Shown: piece by piece, positions 42,485 through 52,608 of the stretch
Numbering within the stretch: the stretch's first letter is position 1
Layout: every line of letters begins with the position of its first letter
Assembly (NCBI GenBank): GCA_023091665.1
Contig: JALJCQ010000017.1
Span: 992,001 to 1,056,000 of the forward strand
DNA length: 64,000 nucleotides
Direction: 5' to 3'
Source of the DNA: Pythium myriotylum
Lineage: Eukaryota > Oomycota > Peronosporomycetes > Pythiales > Pythiaceae
Notes under the pieces: model-generated
Told to the model about the DNA's origin: nothing
The model's input: only the letters and a program-made list of their open reading frames with translations
Databases searched by the model: none
Program-made: the position numbers and the translations under genes

Positions 42485-43427
42485 GGTGCTTCAGGTGGTC
42501 GGGCGTGAGTGTGCAAATTGCCGAGTGAGCGGTCTTCTCGCTGTGCCTCAGGTCAATGAAACTGGACGGCGTTTCACCGAATCCCCACGAGTCTTGATGG
42601 ACGCCGTCACGTTGCATGCCAAGATGTTCAAAGAGCAAGACTGTCTATACAACGAATACCCGAGAAGTTGAAGCGTCCGAACTGGACGCCGGCAGAGGCG
42701 GCTCACTGGACCCTTCCGCACCCAGATCTTCACTGCTCGCGACTGCGCCAATAGCGGCAATTGCGGATGTGTAGAGGACTCATCTGCCTCTGGTTTTCGC
42801 TGAATCGGGCGAGCGAGGGCGACTTGCGTGCGTTAAACAGCTGCATACGATGCCGCTGTTACCAGTGCCACAGCCCTTGTCACACATGACCCCCATCAAT
42901 TTGTAGGTAGTGTTCGCAAGGTATCAACTGTGCGACGACGCAGCAATCAATAATGGTTTTGTAGAGATACCCAGATTGATACAGTCTTTTTTGGCGCATC
43001 GACCGTGTTGGCCACTGCAACTCAGCACCCATACGCCAGAGGGTCCATCTGGAATGCATCCATGGAGGAGGTCTTGGTGAACGCAGTCGACTTTTGTGCG
43101 GTTGTAGTTCCCACAGGTCATCTTGGTAATCTGATAATTCTAGCGACCAGCTTCACGGCTGCGCTGGTCACCTTGTCCACGACATCAGGCGGTGCGGACA
43201 ATTCCATAACCCTTGCCACGTGCCCTTGCTCCTCTTTTCCGCAACCCACGGCACTTGTGGTGAACATCCAGCTTCTCGAATGCCTGGATCTCCGAACCGA
43301 CACGACCATTTCAGCCAATCGTCATTCGCTTTGACTCATTTTCACCCAATTCGAGAGGTGAGACCGTGCTTCATTTTCTGATCTTGGGCTTCAAGAAGGC
43401 AGTCGAACAACGAACCCTCGCGAGGAA
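42485..43427. other. Intergenic, divergent promoters
   Basis: About 940 bp between bZIP-like 8 and the beta family gene, which face away from each other. I see no gene; promoters for both should lie here. Confidence 0.5.
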
Positions 43428-44396
43428 ATGGCCAGCGCCCACGAGTACGTGTGCGAGGGCTTCGTGGGCTCGGACCAGACGCACGCGTTGCGTTTCACGT
43501 TCCGCGTGTTCCCCGATGGCGTGCTCACGGCGGCGGTCACGCCGGGCACCTCGTCAGCAGCTCAGGTGCCTTCGTCTGATCCCGTGTGCTACGTGTACGA
43601 CGGCCGCGCTGCGCCGCGCGCCGGTTCTCCAGATGGCGACGTAGTCTTCGACTGCTCGTTTAAACTCGTGCGCTTCTGGCGCCACCAGCTGCAGAGCCAG
43701 TTCCTCGTCTGTCATTCGCAGCTCTCGGCGTCCAAAGGCCTCCATGGTAGATACGTCGTCGTCCACGGAGATGACGATCGTCCGCACGCGCGCGAAGTGG
43801 CTCTCCCGATCGATCTCAACCTCTTGTTGGTGAAGTATGAGCACGTGGCTCTGCGAGAGCCCATGAAGCCTTTGACACCTGGTATTTACAACTTCAAAGG
43901 GTTCACCGTGACAAACAGCGGTACAGTGTACGAGTGTCTGGTCGAGATCGAGTTGCGAGGGGATGGCACGCTGGTAGGGACGTCGCACGACTTGCTCTTC
44001 CCTCAGCGATGCGAACTACAGGGCAAATGGAGCGAGGAAGAAGTCGCGTACACGCTGCAGTACAAGTTCGCCACCTCCGTGTCAAACTATCTGTACACGG
44101 CCACGCCTTCGTTCGGAGGACTTCGCGGCCGATGGGTCCACGAAGATCCAGCTCGAGGCATGCGGCGCAACGAGCGAGGCCACGTCGAGCTGCTTCTGAG
44201 CACGGCTCGTCGCGTTTGGTCTCCATCCTTCCACAAACTCTATCCGCGCGAGTTTCGAGACACCACCAAACTGCTCCTTTTGAAGGCGCTGCGCTCGCCC
44301 GCAAGAACGGCGTACGCTCTGCCGCCAGCGCTGTGGCAGCATGTGCTGCTCTTCTGCGACTTCCACCACTTTCCGATGCCTGGTTATGGAAAATAA
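43428..44396 (+). CDS. Beta-rich family protein with C-terminal box
   Basis: This 322-residue member begins MASAHEYVCEGFVG, with a FTFRVFPDGVLTAAV strand pair. It has one full repeat unit (GIYNFKGFTVT, CLVEIELRGDGTLVG, LQGKWSEEE, then GLRGRW and GHVELLL) and the C-terminal helix plus box (FRDTTKLLLLKALRS, then LPPALWQHVLLFCDFHHF). The repeat unit reads like one eight-strand sheet or barrel; I do not name a fold. No signal peptide. It is followed 149 bp later by another copy in the same direction, a tandem duplicate. Confidence 0.82.
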   Translation: MASAHEYVCEGFVGSDQTHALRFTFRVFPDGVLTAAVTPGTSSAAQVPSSDPVCYVYDGRAAPRAGSPDGDVVFDCSFKLVRFWRHQLQSQFLVCHSQLSASKGLHGRYVVVHGDDDRPHAREVALPIDLNLLLVKYEHVALREPMKPLTPGIYNFKGFTVTNSGTVYECLVEIELRGDGTLVGTSHDLLFPQRCELQGKWSEEEVAYTLQYKFATSVSNYLYTATPSFGGLRGRWVHEDPARGMRRNERGHVELLLSTARRVWSPSFHKLYPREFRDTTKLLLLKALRSPARTAYALPPALWQHVLLFCDFHHFPMPGYGK

Positions 44397-44545
44397 TTGA
44401 TATGGCATTGCGAATTATAATTGAGCAGCTCAATTTGAATGAGAGAATTCCCGCCAATCGCAGGCGTCGCACCAGAGATTATTCTCTTCAACTCACCACG
44501 TCAGTCTTCGTGAGGTCATAATCGATCTTGATCAACGAACAGCAC

Positions 44546-45544
44546 ATGCGTTCTCACAATTGGGTGTTCGAGTGCGAGCTGGATGCGTTGTATCCGTCGC
44601 CTCAGCGACTCTCGATCCAAGTCTTCGACGATGGCACGATGACGGGTACAATTGAAGATATCCCCGTGCCCCTGCCGCGCGAAAGTCTCTCTTTGAAGTC
44701 TCCGGGCTTTGAGTTCTACGTGATTGACGGGAGTGCGACGTGGCGAGATTTTGAAGATGAAGCCGAGCCCCGGTGTCGCTGCCAATTCAAGATCATGCGC
44801 TTCTCCAAGCGGCTCCGTCAAGGCCAACTCATCAACTGCGAGGCCGAGTTGCTGCCAGCCTCTCACGGGGACAGCGAGTTCGGGTCGAGTCTACACATGG
44901 AGCGTGCGAGTGTACGCCATTGCATCCGCGCGTACTCGCAGGATCTCCAGCTCCCGGCCTCGTGCTGGCTACGGCTGCTGGAGCAGAACGTGACATCGTC
45001 AATCACGCCGCTCGTGTGGAAAATGACACCAGGGTCGTTCACGTTCAAGGGCTTCACATACGCTGTGAGCGATATGTTGTACGAATGCAAAGTCACGCTG
45101 AACCTGGCTGAGGACGGCTCGCTCTCGGGCTTTTCCGAAGACGTCATCCACACCTTCACACGCAAGTCGAGGCTCCACGGATTCTGGAGTGCTGACTGCG
45201 TAACCTTCCAGTTGGTTGATGAATCGGGTGATGAGACCCGCGTGTTCGTATACTCGTTGGCTCCCCATCCTCAAGGCCTCCGAGGGTCCTGGCATGAAAA
45301 GGCGACACAGAAGCGAGGCTACTTCCAAGAGGGTCACGTCGAGCTGATGGCCACATTGGTTCGTCGCAGCGGCTCGTGGAGTCCTCGTCTCCACGCCGCG
45401 TACCCTATCGAGTTTCAGTCGGCGGTCCGTGAGTGCCTGGATGCGACCAGATCCTGTGAGAATGGTAGTAGTCACGACGTAGCGACACTCCCCATGGACG
45501 TTTGGGCGAGTGTCTTCTCCAATTGTGCGTATGACTGGTTTTAA
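44546..45544 (+). CDS. Beta-rich family protein with C-terminal box
   Basis: This 332-residue member starts MRSHNWVFECELDAL and continues LSIQVFDDGTMTGTI. It has one full repeat unit (GSFTFKGFTYA, CKVTLNLAEDGSLSG, LHGFWSAD, GLRGSW) and ends FQSAVRECLDATRS followed by LPMDVWASVFSNCAYDWF at the very C-terminus. The frame opens upstream at a TTG (44528), but the ATG at 44546 is the first proper start. It is a tandem partner of the preceding gene but only moderately similar, so the duplication is not recent. Confidence 0.82.
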   Translation: MRSHNWVFECELDALYPSPQRLSIQVFDDGTMTGTIEDIPVPLPRESLSLKSPGFEFYVIDGSATWRDFEDEAEPRCRCQFKIMRFSKRLRQGQLINCEAELLPASHGDSEFGSSLHMERASVRHCIRAYSQDLQLPASCWLRLLEQNVTSSITPLVWKMTPGSFTFKGFTYAVSDMLYECKVTLNLAEDGSLSGFSEDVIHTFTRKSRLHGFWSADCVTFQLVDESGDETRVFVYSLAPHPQGLRGSWHEKATQKRGYFQEGHVELMATLVRRSGSWSPRLHAAYPIEFQSAVRECLDATRSCENGSSHDVATLPMDVWASVFSNCAYDWF

Positions 45545-46143
45545 GTGTGGGTGGCAAAGTTGAAATATGATGAATTTTTCCTAGTTTAATATGGGTACGC
45601 AGACCAGACATATCGGCGCGAGACATTTGGTATCTTCCATATGTGGAAGCCGTTGAGGCTAGCTGGCTACCTCTCTCGATGCTCGATCGATCATTTAGCA
45701 GACATCTGGTCATGTCGTCGACTCGCTCGCGAGCAGTAACATGTGAAGACTTCTTCAATGAGGCACTTCCGTTTTCCTCGCTTCTACAGTCATGGTGACG
45801 TGAAGTGAGACCATCTGGGGATGGGGAGTTGTATCCCCAGCTGGTGTAGGGTGTACGCGAGCTTCTCGATGGGGAGTCCACTGCGCGATCAGTTTCGGAG
45901 TGAGTTCAGTACTCGTCATCTTTCGATTGGGAGAGAGATTTCGTCGTTTTGAATGGATCTTTCAGCTTCAACATTATCTCGTGTGACGAAGATGTTGAGA
46001 GTATATGAAACCAAGGGCAACCCCGCTTCGATCCAGGGGCTCACCGTTTGTCATTCCAAAATCTTCTCTCTGGTTCTCACGCCGGAGCAAAAAAGTCTCG
46101 AGGTTCTTCCTTCTACATTGCCTTCTCAAGTCCATAACTACAA
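45545..46143. other. Intergenic, promoter of secreted protein gene
   Basis: About 600 bp between two same-strand genes. No supported gene. The last 50 bases before 46144 are pyrimidine-rich and end CTACAAATGG, a reasonable start context. Confidence 0.5.
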
Positions 46144-46761
46144 ATGGTGAACCTCAAATCAGCCTTCCTTCTTTGCATCACTGCTGCCGCCATCCTCGCC
46201 GAGTCAGAGGCAACCACGATGACCTACACGAGTGATCCAAAGCAAACGGGCGACGAGACGAAGGAACTTCCAGCTGCTCACAACATTCCACATCCGGTGC
46301 ATCCAAGACCCAACCGGGACATTCACGGCCCGATCAACTTCAACAGCGAAATCATCAACATGGGTGCCAATCCTGGCGACAACATCGAAGAAGGCATCCA
46401 GGCAGGCGCGGGTATCAAGGCCGGCGCTGGTGCTGGTGTCGGCATCGGAGCTGGCGCAGGTGCTGGCGTCAAGGTCGACGCCGATCTCAACGCCGAAGCG
46501 AACGTCGGAGCTGGTGTCGGCCTCAACGCAGGAGCTGGCGTCCAGGCAGGCGCGGGTATCAAGGCCGGCGCTGGTGCTGGTGTCGGCATCGGAGCTGGCG
46601 CAGGTGCTGGCGTCAAGGTCGACGCCGATCTCAACGCCGAAGCGAACGTCGGAGCTGGTGTCGGCCTCAACGTGGGAGCTGGTATTGATTCTGGGGATCG
46701 TGTTAGTTTGGTTCGTAGACGTACGTTTCATCTTCGTGGTGGCAAGATGTGCGTGAACTAG
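46144..46761 (+). CDS. Secreted Gly/Ala-rich repeat protein
   Basis: This 205-residue protein begins with a signal peptide (MVNLKSAFLLCITAAAILA, with cleavage expected near residue 19-23). After a polar, Pro/His-containing stretch (about 25-85) come two consecutive 48-residue repeats (144-bp period, 46399-46686), built from GAGAGV-type blocks, the segment VKVDADLNAEANVGAG and a KAGAG block. The two copies differ at only a few positions. The end is basic and unrelated (LVRRRTFHLRGGKMCVN). It has no RxLR or LxLFLAK motif, so I do not call it a host-translocated effector. A structural or wall-associated role is possible but only a guess from composition. The opposite strand is also open through the repeat, which is a composition effect. 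Confidence 0.8.
   Translation: MVNLKSAFLLCITAAAILAESEATTMTYTSDPKQTGDETKELPAAHNIPHPVHPRPNRDIHGPINFNSEIINMGANPGDNIEEGIQAGAGIKAGAGAGVGIGAGAGAGVKVDADLNAEANVGAGVGLNAGAGVQAGAGIKAGAGAGVGIGAGAGAGVKVDADLNAEANVGAGVGLNVGAGIDSGDRVSLVRRRTFHLRGGKMCVN
46399..46686 (+). repeat. Two 144-bp tandem repeats in coding sequence
   Basis: Two units of 144 bp, in frame, nearly identical at the DNA level, which points to a recent duplication or gene conversion. Repeat number may vary between isolates. Confidence 0.85.
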
Positions 46762-48472
46762 TAGTTTTTGAAATCTCTTAAGTGCGTCGACGGCTTTGAC
46801 AGTGAGAAAATTATTGTCGAAGCATCCTTAGAAATGAAAAGGTGGGTTAGTCCCGTGCTAATCTTCTTCAACTGTGGGCTAACAAGGCAAGAACACGATA
46901 AGAGGACTCATTAGTCTACAATTAGTCATTGGAGAAGGTGATATCAGTCTTACCTCGGTACATCCAGGACAGATCCAATCGGCAATATGGATCACTCTCC
47001 TCTCAAGCACTATTATCATCACCCGTCTAAGGCATTGACCACTGTGAGCTATTAAACTGGATGTTGCTTGTGAAGTTGGTTTCTCCTTCACCTACCTTGA
47101 GGTTACCCTGAGGGTTTACTGCGATGAAGTTGCATCGTTTGATGTGGTTACCGGGATCTCGAAGCACGATTGCCACGAATGTAGGAGGCAATTATCTGAG
47201 CAAAGCCCCTGAAGTGTGCACACGACACCACAGACTTCTGCCGCACAGACAGCACCTAGTACGGATAGCACCCACTTGCAACAAGTCGAATCTGGACATT
47301 CATCGTCACGGTGGCCACGAAACAATCCATGCTGCTGAGCAGCACACGAAGATTGAGTGAGCAAGACCACGGAGAAGGAAACCGTTTCGAGCAATATCAG
47401 TGTACGGATCAGTGGACGGAACGAGACCTTATCGGGCCAAGTCTGTAACCGTGGGAATATCCTCAAGTGGCACGGGAACATGAGCAGTAGTTGTGAACCA
47501 TGGGTAATGGAGGCCTTCGCGAGACCCGCCACTAGTGAGTGGGTTCCGATGATACCTGTATCCCTAGAGTGCTTGGCGGCTGTGATCTCGAACAGCCGTG
47601 CAGCGAATCGTACCACATTCACGAACACTCTCATGCAGACACTTGCGATGACACATCGACGTCGAGAAACTCGCATCTAGTATCCCACCGCAAATAACGA
47701 CCGCAATAGCCCTTGAAGCAACAGAAGGCCGTCGCGTCTAATACTCGACCGTCGAGAACATGCGCTGGCGCATAGGTAGACCGCGAATCCTGCGCGCGCC
47801 GACGGTGGTAATCGCCACTTGACGCGATCTCCTGGAGCGAGATCGACACCGATTCGCCCACTTCTTTCGCGATTATCAACATCTTCGTCTTTATATTCGT
47901 CTCATCCACCGATCGTCGCGTCAAATCGAGCGGTTTGCGCGCTGCGAGCCGCGGAAGGCGACGGCCGAGGAGAGCACTCAAGCATGTGGGAGGAGTTCTC
48001 TCATGAACGAGGGAAACTGGGTATGCAGAGTGATGGTCTTCTCCATGACGTTTGTGTGTCGTACTTAGTATGATATCGTACCTATCCGGGATTCGTACCT
48101 AAGAAGGGACTTTCAGTAGTAGTGTTGCGATGAGATTGTGACACGAAGCAGCCGGTAATGGAGCTTGCTAATGAGGGCAACCTCGCCTCGTTCTCCTCAC
48201 CACGAACGACGCCGCGATGGACAATGGCGACACCTGTGGAGAGAGAAAATGACGGAGTTTAAGGACGTGGTCACGGTTTCTGAGGGTTCTTCGTTCACGA
48301 GTTATGGCCTTTGGATCGGACATCAAAATCAAGCATCGGGGAGACTCCCCCCCCTTTCTCCATCGTCCAGGTATCCGCAATACTTCATACAGGATAGTAT
48401 TGGGACGAGATGCAGTCGAGTCAGGAGACGCCAGAGCGGCGGGTGGGTGCGACAGGCGATCACCGAGATGGC
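46762..48472. other. Intergenic, no supported gene
   Basis: 1.7 kb without a supported gene. A 186-codon minus-strand frame at 47.1-47.7 kb has no recognisable motif and Cys/Ser-rich low-quality composition; I leave it out. Confidence 0.45.
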
Positions 48473-48891
48473 CTAGCCCATGAAGTTGAACACGACGAGG
48501 AAGAGGATGATGTTGCAGAAGAGGTAGTCGGCGAACGCGCGCTGCTCCGTCCGGTCCCGGAACTCGTTGTCCGGGTTGATCTGCATACGGAGAGATACTA
48601 ACAACGCAGAGGATGAGACGCCACGGCCGAGCCCACACAAACACGCACAGCAGCCACTTTACCTGCCAGCACGAAGACGCCGACAGTGCACACAAAGCCC
48701 GAGAGGAACGAGTTGAACGGGAACGTGCCGACGAGCGCGCAATAGATAAACTGGGTGATGCCCGTGGCCAGCACATACGCGAGGAAGCCGTCAATGAGCT
48801 TGATCTTCTTCGGCGTGGTCTTCTGGTACTTGGCCAGGAAGTCCGAGACGATCCCGGTCGTCGAAGGGGAGGCAGCCGCGGTCTTCGCCAT
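48473..48891 (-). CDS. DAD1: DAD1/OST2, oligosaccharyltransferase subunit
   Basis: Two exons, 48663-48891 and 48473-48597, with a 65-bp GT-AG intron give 117 residues, the usual size of DAD1. The protein is a small ER membrane subunit of the oligosaccharyltransferase that transfers N-glycans to nascent proteins. Diagnostic stretches are KIKLIDGFLAYVLATGITQF, GTFPFNSFLSGF, LRMQINPDNEF and the C-terminal FLVVFNFMG. Three hydrophobic segments are visible. Without the intron the frame would run into unrelated residues and lose the second half, so splicing is required. The ATG at 48891 is the only reasonable start. It is divergent from ETFA. Confidence 0.95.
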
Positions 48892-49486
48892 CGTGGGGGT
48901 GCTCTAGTCGAATTAAAATGGATCTGCTCACGCGGCCACGTCATCGCTCGCGTCAGCGACCCGCATCGCACCAGAATCCACGCGGGCGACGCTCGGCTCT
49001 CGCCGTCGCAGCGCCGTTCGGTGGCTGTCTCGTCTATGCGCCACGCGCATGCGACGCCCAACGAGCGGCGCTCGGCGGCCGCGCGTCGCCGCATACAAGT
49101 GCTCACATACCTGCAGTTCTCACCAACGTGGAAGATAGCGAAGACACGCTGGAGCTCGACCCCCTCGCAGCCTTCACCGTGGGCACTGTATAATCCGATA
49201 CACCTGTGTAGAAGAATACACCTTGTCAAGGTAGGTTTTATTGGAATCCCTGTCGAAGTCGATTCGCAGTGGACCACAGGTTCAACTGCCGGCTTAACCT
49301 CCGTTAACCTCCATTCGAGAGCGAATGGCTTGGAATTCCGTGGGCGTTGAGGGGCGTTGACGGCGGAGACAAAGAGGAGTCCGACGTGTGCCGACTTTGG
49401 ATTGGGCCGGCGCGACGCACGTGCCGTCAGGATCTCGCATTCGCTCGCCGCCCGCCGACACTGCAGGATCGCCCACCGCGCCACCA
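48892..49486. promoter_or_regulatory. Divergent promoter region, DAD1 and ETFA
   Basis: About 595 bp separate the two start codons. The region is GC-rich, with a short direct repeat GTTAACCTCC near 49293-49315. I cannot name a binding site. Long open frames on both strands reflect composition and are not genes. Confidence 0.45.
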
Positions 49487-50593
49487 TGTTCGCCCGCCAG
49501 GTAAACTGCATGCCACTCCTCGTGTTGGTCTATCTGCGAGTCCAAATGGCGGCGTTAGTCCACGTCGCAGGCTGCCGATAGACCGCGTCTATCGCCGCGT
49601 CTAACGTCGCTCGGGTTACTTCTCTAGTTCGTTCGCCGCATGACGAGCTCCAAGAGCTTCTCGACGCTCGTGATCGCCGAGCACAACGCCAAGGAAGTGA
49701 GCGGCGCGACGCTCGCGACCGTCACGGCGGCCTCCAAGATCGGCAGCGAGATCACGCTGCTCGTGCTCGGCTCGCAGGCCGAGGCGGTCGCTGCCTCGGC
49801 CGCCAAGATCGCCGGCGTCTCCAAAGTGCTCACGGCCGCCGACGCCAAGTACGACCACCTCGTGGCCGAGGACGTGACGGCGCTGCTCGAGGCCACGCAG
49901 CAGGCGCACAGCTTCTCGCACATCCTCGCGCCGAGCTCCAACGCCTCCAAGAACTACCTCCCGCGCCTCGGCGCCAAGCTCGACGCCGCGCCCATCTCGG
50001 ACATCATCGGCGTCACGGACAAGGACACGTTCACGCGCCCGACGTACGCCGGCAACGCCATCGCGCAGATCAAGTCCAACGACGCCGTCAAGCTCATCAC
50101 GGTGCGCCCCACGGGCTTTGAAAAGGCCGCGGCCGAAGGCGGCAGCGCCGCAGTGAGCGCTGCTCCCAAGGCCGCCGCGGCCGGCAAGACCCAGTTCGTC
50201 TCGGAGGAAGTGAGCAAGTCGGAGCGCCCGGACCTCGGCTCGGCGCGCGTCGTCATCTCGGGCGGCCGTGGTCTCAAGAGCGGCGAGAACTTCGAGCTGC
50301 TCTACAAGCTCGCCGACAAGCTCGGCGGCGCCGTCGGTGCCTCGCGCGCGGCTGTCGATGCTGGCTTCGTGCCCAACGAGCTGCAGGTCGGTCAGACGGG
50401 CAAGGTCGTGGCCCCGGAGCTCTACGTGGCCGTCGGTATCTCGGGTGCCATCCAGCACTTGGCTGGTATGAAGGACTCGAAGACCATCGTGGCCATCAAC
50501 AAGGACGAGGAGGCCCCGATCTTCCAGGTCGCCGACTACGGTCTCGTGGGTGATCTCTTCAACGCCGTGCCGGAGCTGACCGAGAAGATCTAA
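49487..50593 (+). CDS. ETFA: Electron transfer flavoprotein alpha subunit
   Basis: Two exons, 49487-49501 and 49628-50593 (126-bp intron), give 326 residues. ETF alpha, with the beta subunit, carries electrons from mitochondrial acyl-CoA dehydrogenases to ETF-ubiquinone oxidoreductase through FAD. The FAD-binding C-terminal half is clear: [60 protein letters not shown] and [21 protein letters not shown] chose the five-codon first exon because its ATG has a perfect Kozak context (GCCACCATG) and splicing gives [20 protein letters not shown], a typical Arg-rich mitochondrial presequence. A start at 49640 would give a 317-residue protein without most of that signal. Confidence 0.93.
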
Positions 50594-50847
50594 ACAAAAC
50601 CACACAAACACACACAAAAGATGATGCACCTGTGGCTCGAAGCGTTCACTAAGAATCCAAATACACGCGTTTTCGGAAACCGACAACTCGAACGGTCAAG
50701 TGCGAATGAATGGAAGGGAACTGATGATGTATTGCGTCTTGCTTAGGGAGCGATAAGTAGACCGGAGGAGAAAATGCAGCGTGGATTTACGCGGGTTCCA
50801 GCACAGGTACGTTAACGAGAACTCGGATCGGTCATTGGATGCAGCGT

Positions 50848-51402
50848 TCAGATGCGACCTGCCGGACTCTTGGGCGAGTCGTGCACCGTCGGCGTCTCGG
50901 TCGCGTGGTACTGCTCGTGGCCGGCTTCCGTGCCACCCATGGTCGCGCCCGGGCGATCCGATCGGTCTCCACGGTCGCCAAACAAGTCGAGCAACAGTGA
51001 GATGATGAAAAGCGCTATCGAGATCCAGGTGAAGACCACCGCCGTGTTCAGCGACCGGCAGCGGAGCATGATGCCGTAGACACCGCAGTTCTGCACGTAG
51101 TCCGAGTCCAAGAGCACGATTGCCGCGACGAGCAGCATCACCGCCAAGATGAAGTCGCTGATAACTTCAAAAAGCCAGAACGGACGAGCGAACCACGCCA
51201 TGATCTCCACGAGCACCATCATGATCAGAGCGTAGAGGAAGCCCGTGTACGTCGTAATCTGCGTGTACGTCACGGGGCTGCTGCCGAGCATGGAGGTGTA
51301 GCCATAGTAGGAAGTCACCACGAAGCCGGCGGAGACTGTGATCAACGCCACGAGGCAGCACGCCGCCTCCAGGAAACGCAACAACGTACGGATCATCCAC
51401 AT
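50848..51402 (-). CDS. MARVEL-like tetraspan protein 1
   Basis: This 184-residue protein has four hydrophobic helices (about 10-30, 48-70, 80-102 and 118-140) and a polar, His/Asp-rich C-terminal tail. The loop between helices 3 and 4 carries DSDYVQNC followed, after eight residues, by a second Cys in LRC, the signature shared by all six local copies. The arrangement resembles MARVEL or CASP-type membrane-organising proteins, but I would not assign a function. It may sit at the plasma membrane. The frame starts at the ATG at 51402 directly before helix 1. It is the first of four minus-strand copies in tandem. Confidence 0.82.
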   Translation of the reverse strand: MWMIRTLLRFLEAACCLVALITVSAGFVVTSYYGYTSMLGSSPVTYTQITTYTGFLYALIMMVLVEIMAWFARPFWLFEVISDFILAVMLLVAAIVLLDSDYVQNCGVYGIMLRCRSLNTAVVFTWISIALFIISLLLDLFGDRGDRSDRPGATMGGTEAGHEQYHATETPTVHDSPKSPAGRI

Positions 51403-51889
51403 TCTAACTGGATCGACTGGAGAGATAGAGATAGAGAACGACCGGACGAATGTGCAACGACGAGGTCGGAAGCGAGAGTGAACTCCACGGACGGCTCTTT
51501 CGGGGCTGTGCTCACTGAGGATGTCGCAGTTGCACCGTGTCGCGTGTTCCTCGACATCCGACAGTTTGATTTTGACTCTGGGACCTGGCTCACACTCTCA
51601 TACATCATCGCGCGGGACGAGGTACGAGGAATGCTTGTGGCAAGGAGCTATAATGGTCGAGTGGGTCCGTTCGTGGTGAATAGTACAAGATCACCATGTT
51701 GAGTTCTTTTGATCGAGACTTCTCTAGTCGTTCAAGCTGCGAGAACAAGGATTGGCATGGACTCGGTGGACTTCATTGCACAGCATAATTGTGAAAAAAA
51801 TGGATCGTCACGACGATGATAGAGAAAATAGTCAGCATAGTGAAAGTGTCTTGACATGATCTTCCATGAAGCTGTGTGGCGGTCTTGTC
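51403..51889. other. Intergenic between tetraspan genes
   Basis: About 490 bp, no supported gene. It should include the promoter of tetraspan 1 and the 3' end of tetraspan 2. Confidence 0.5.
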
Positions 51890-52516
51890 TTACACTCGAT
51901 TTTCGGGGGCGGACTCGTGAGTTCGAGCGGCAGGGAGTGGTGTCGAAGCCGGATGGTATGCGTCTGCGGGTGGTGGAGTGTCATCAGGGGCACGAGCCGC
52001 GTTGCTCTGCTGCTTCCTCCATCGATGCTCCATCCATGGAGTGATGAGGAACGACGCCATGGATAGAAACATGAGAATCACAGATGCGTTGAGGTTGTAG
52101 CAGCGCAGGAAATGACCGAACGAGAGGCAGTTCGACACGAAGTCAGACAGCAAGAGCACGATGGCCGCGATGAGCAGACTCAACGCGATCGTGAGGTCCA
52201 AGAAGAACGTGTAGAACCATCGCGGTCGCTCGGAGATGCGGAGGAGCTCGATGAAGACAAACCACCAGAAGGAATACACCAAGCCCAAGAACGTGAGCAT
52301 CGTCGTCACGAGCACGTAGCGACTGCCGAGCATCGTATTGCGACCCTGGAATGTGCCCACGACAAAACCCATCGACAGCAAGATCAGCGCGGCGAGACAT
52401 AGCGCGAACTGCAGCAGTCGAGCGAGCAGCCGCAGCATCCACTGCCACACCGAGTCGAAGACGCCCATCTTGCAGCCGATGCGCGGCGCGAGCCAAGCGA
52501 GTTTCGATGTGAGCAT
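51890..52516 (-). CDS. MARVEL-like tetraspan protein 2
   Basis: This 208-residue protein has four hydrophobic helices and the loop signature SDFVSNC with a second Cys eight residues later (LRC). It has a longer N-terminus than its relatives and a tail rich in Pro/Ala/Asp. Two ATGs are possible: 52516, used here, or 52468 (stronger context, A at -3 and G at +4), which would start immediately before helix 1 as in the other copies. Helix 2 ends with the aromatic WWFVFIELL. Function unknown. Confidence 0.8.
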   Translation of the reverse strand: MLTSKLAWLAPRIGCKMGVFDSVWQWMLRLLARLLQFALCLAALILLSMGFVVGTFQGRNTMLGSRYVLVTTMLTFLGLVYSFWWFVFIELLRISERPRWFYTFFLDLTIALSLLIAAIVLLLSDFVSNCLSFGHFLRCYNLNASVILMFLSMASFLITPWMEHRWRKQQSNAARAPDDTPPPADAYHPASTPLPAARTHESAPENRV

Positions 52517-52608
52517 TCCCGAAATGCCCGTTTGCGATGCCTCCAACTAGAGCACTGCCGCGTCGCCCACCTTAACCGTCTCGTCCCGCACCCCTGCACG
52601 CCCTCTCT

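Noticed and set aside
46204..46731. 175-codon minus-strand frame through the Gly/Ala repeat
   Set aside because: Repetitive codons keep several frames open; only the plus-strand product has a signal peptide and sensible start.
46144..46761. Secreted protein as an RxLR or Crinkler effector
   Set aside because: No RxLR, dEER or LxLFLAK motif follows the signal peptide.
47116..47676. 186-codon minus-strand frame
   Set aside because: Cys/Ser-rich, no motif, no start context, and no relative in the window.
48168..49511. 447-codon minus-strand frame covering DAD1 and its promoter
   Set aside because: It crosses the DAD1 exon-intron structure in another frame and is Arg/Ser-rich without motifs.
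49616..50686. 356-codon open frame on the minus strand opposite ETFA
   Set aside because: It mirrors a GC-rich coding gene; the composition (Arg/Leu/Val/Glu-rich, no motif) is that of an antisense shadow, and ETFA itself is unmistakable.
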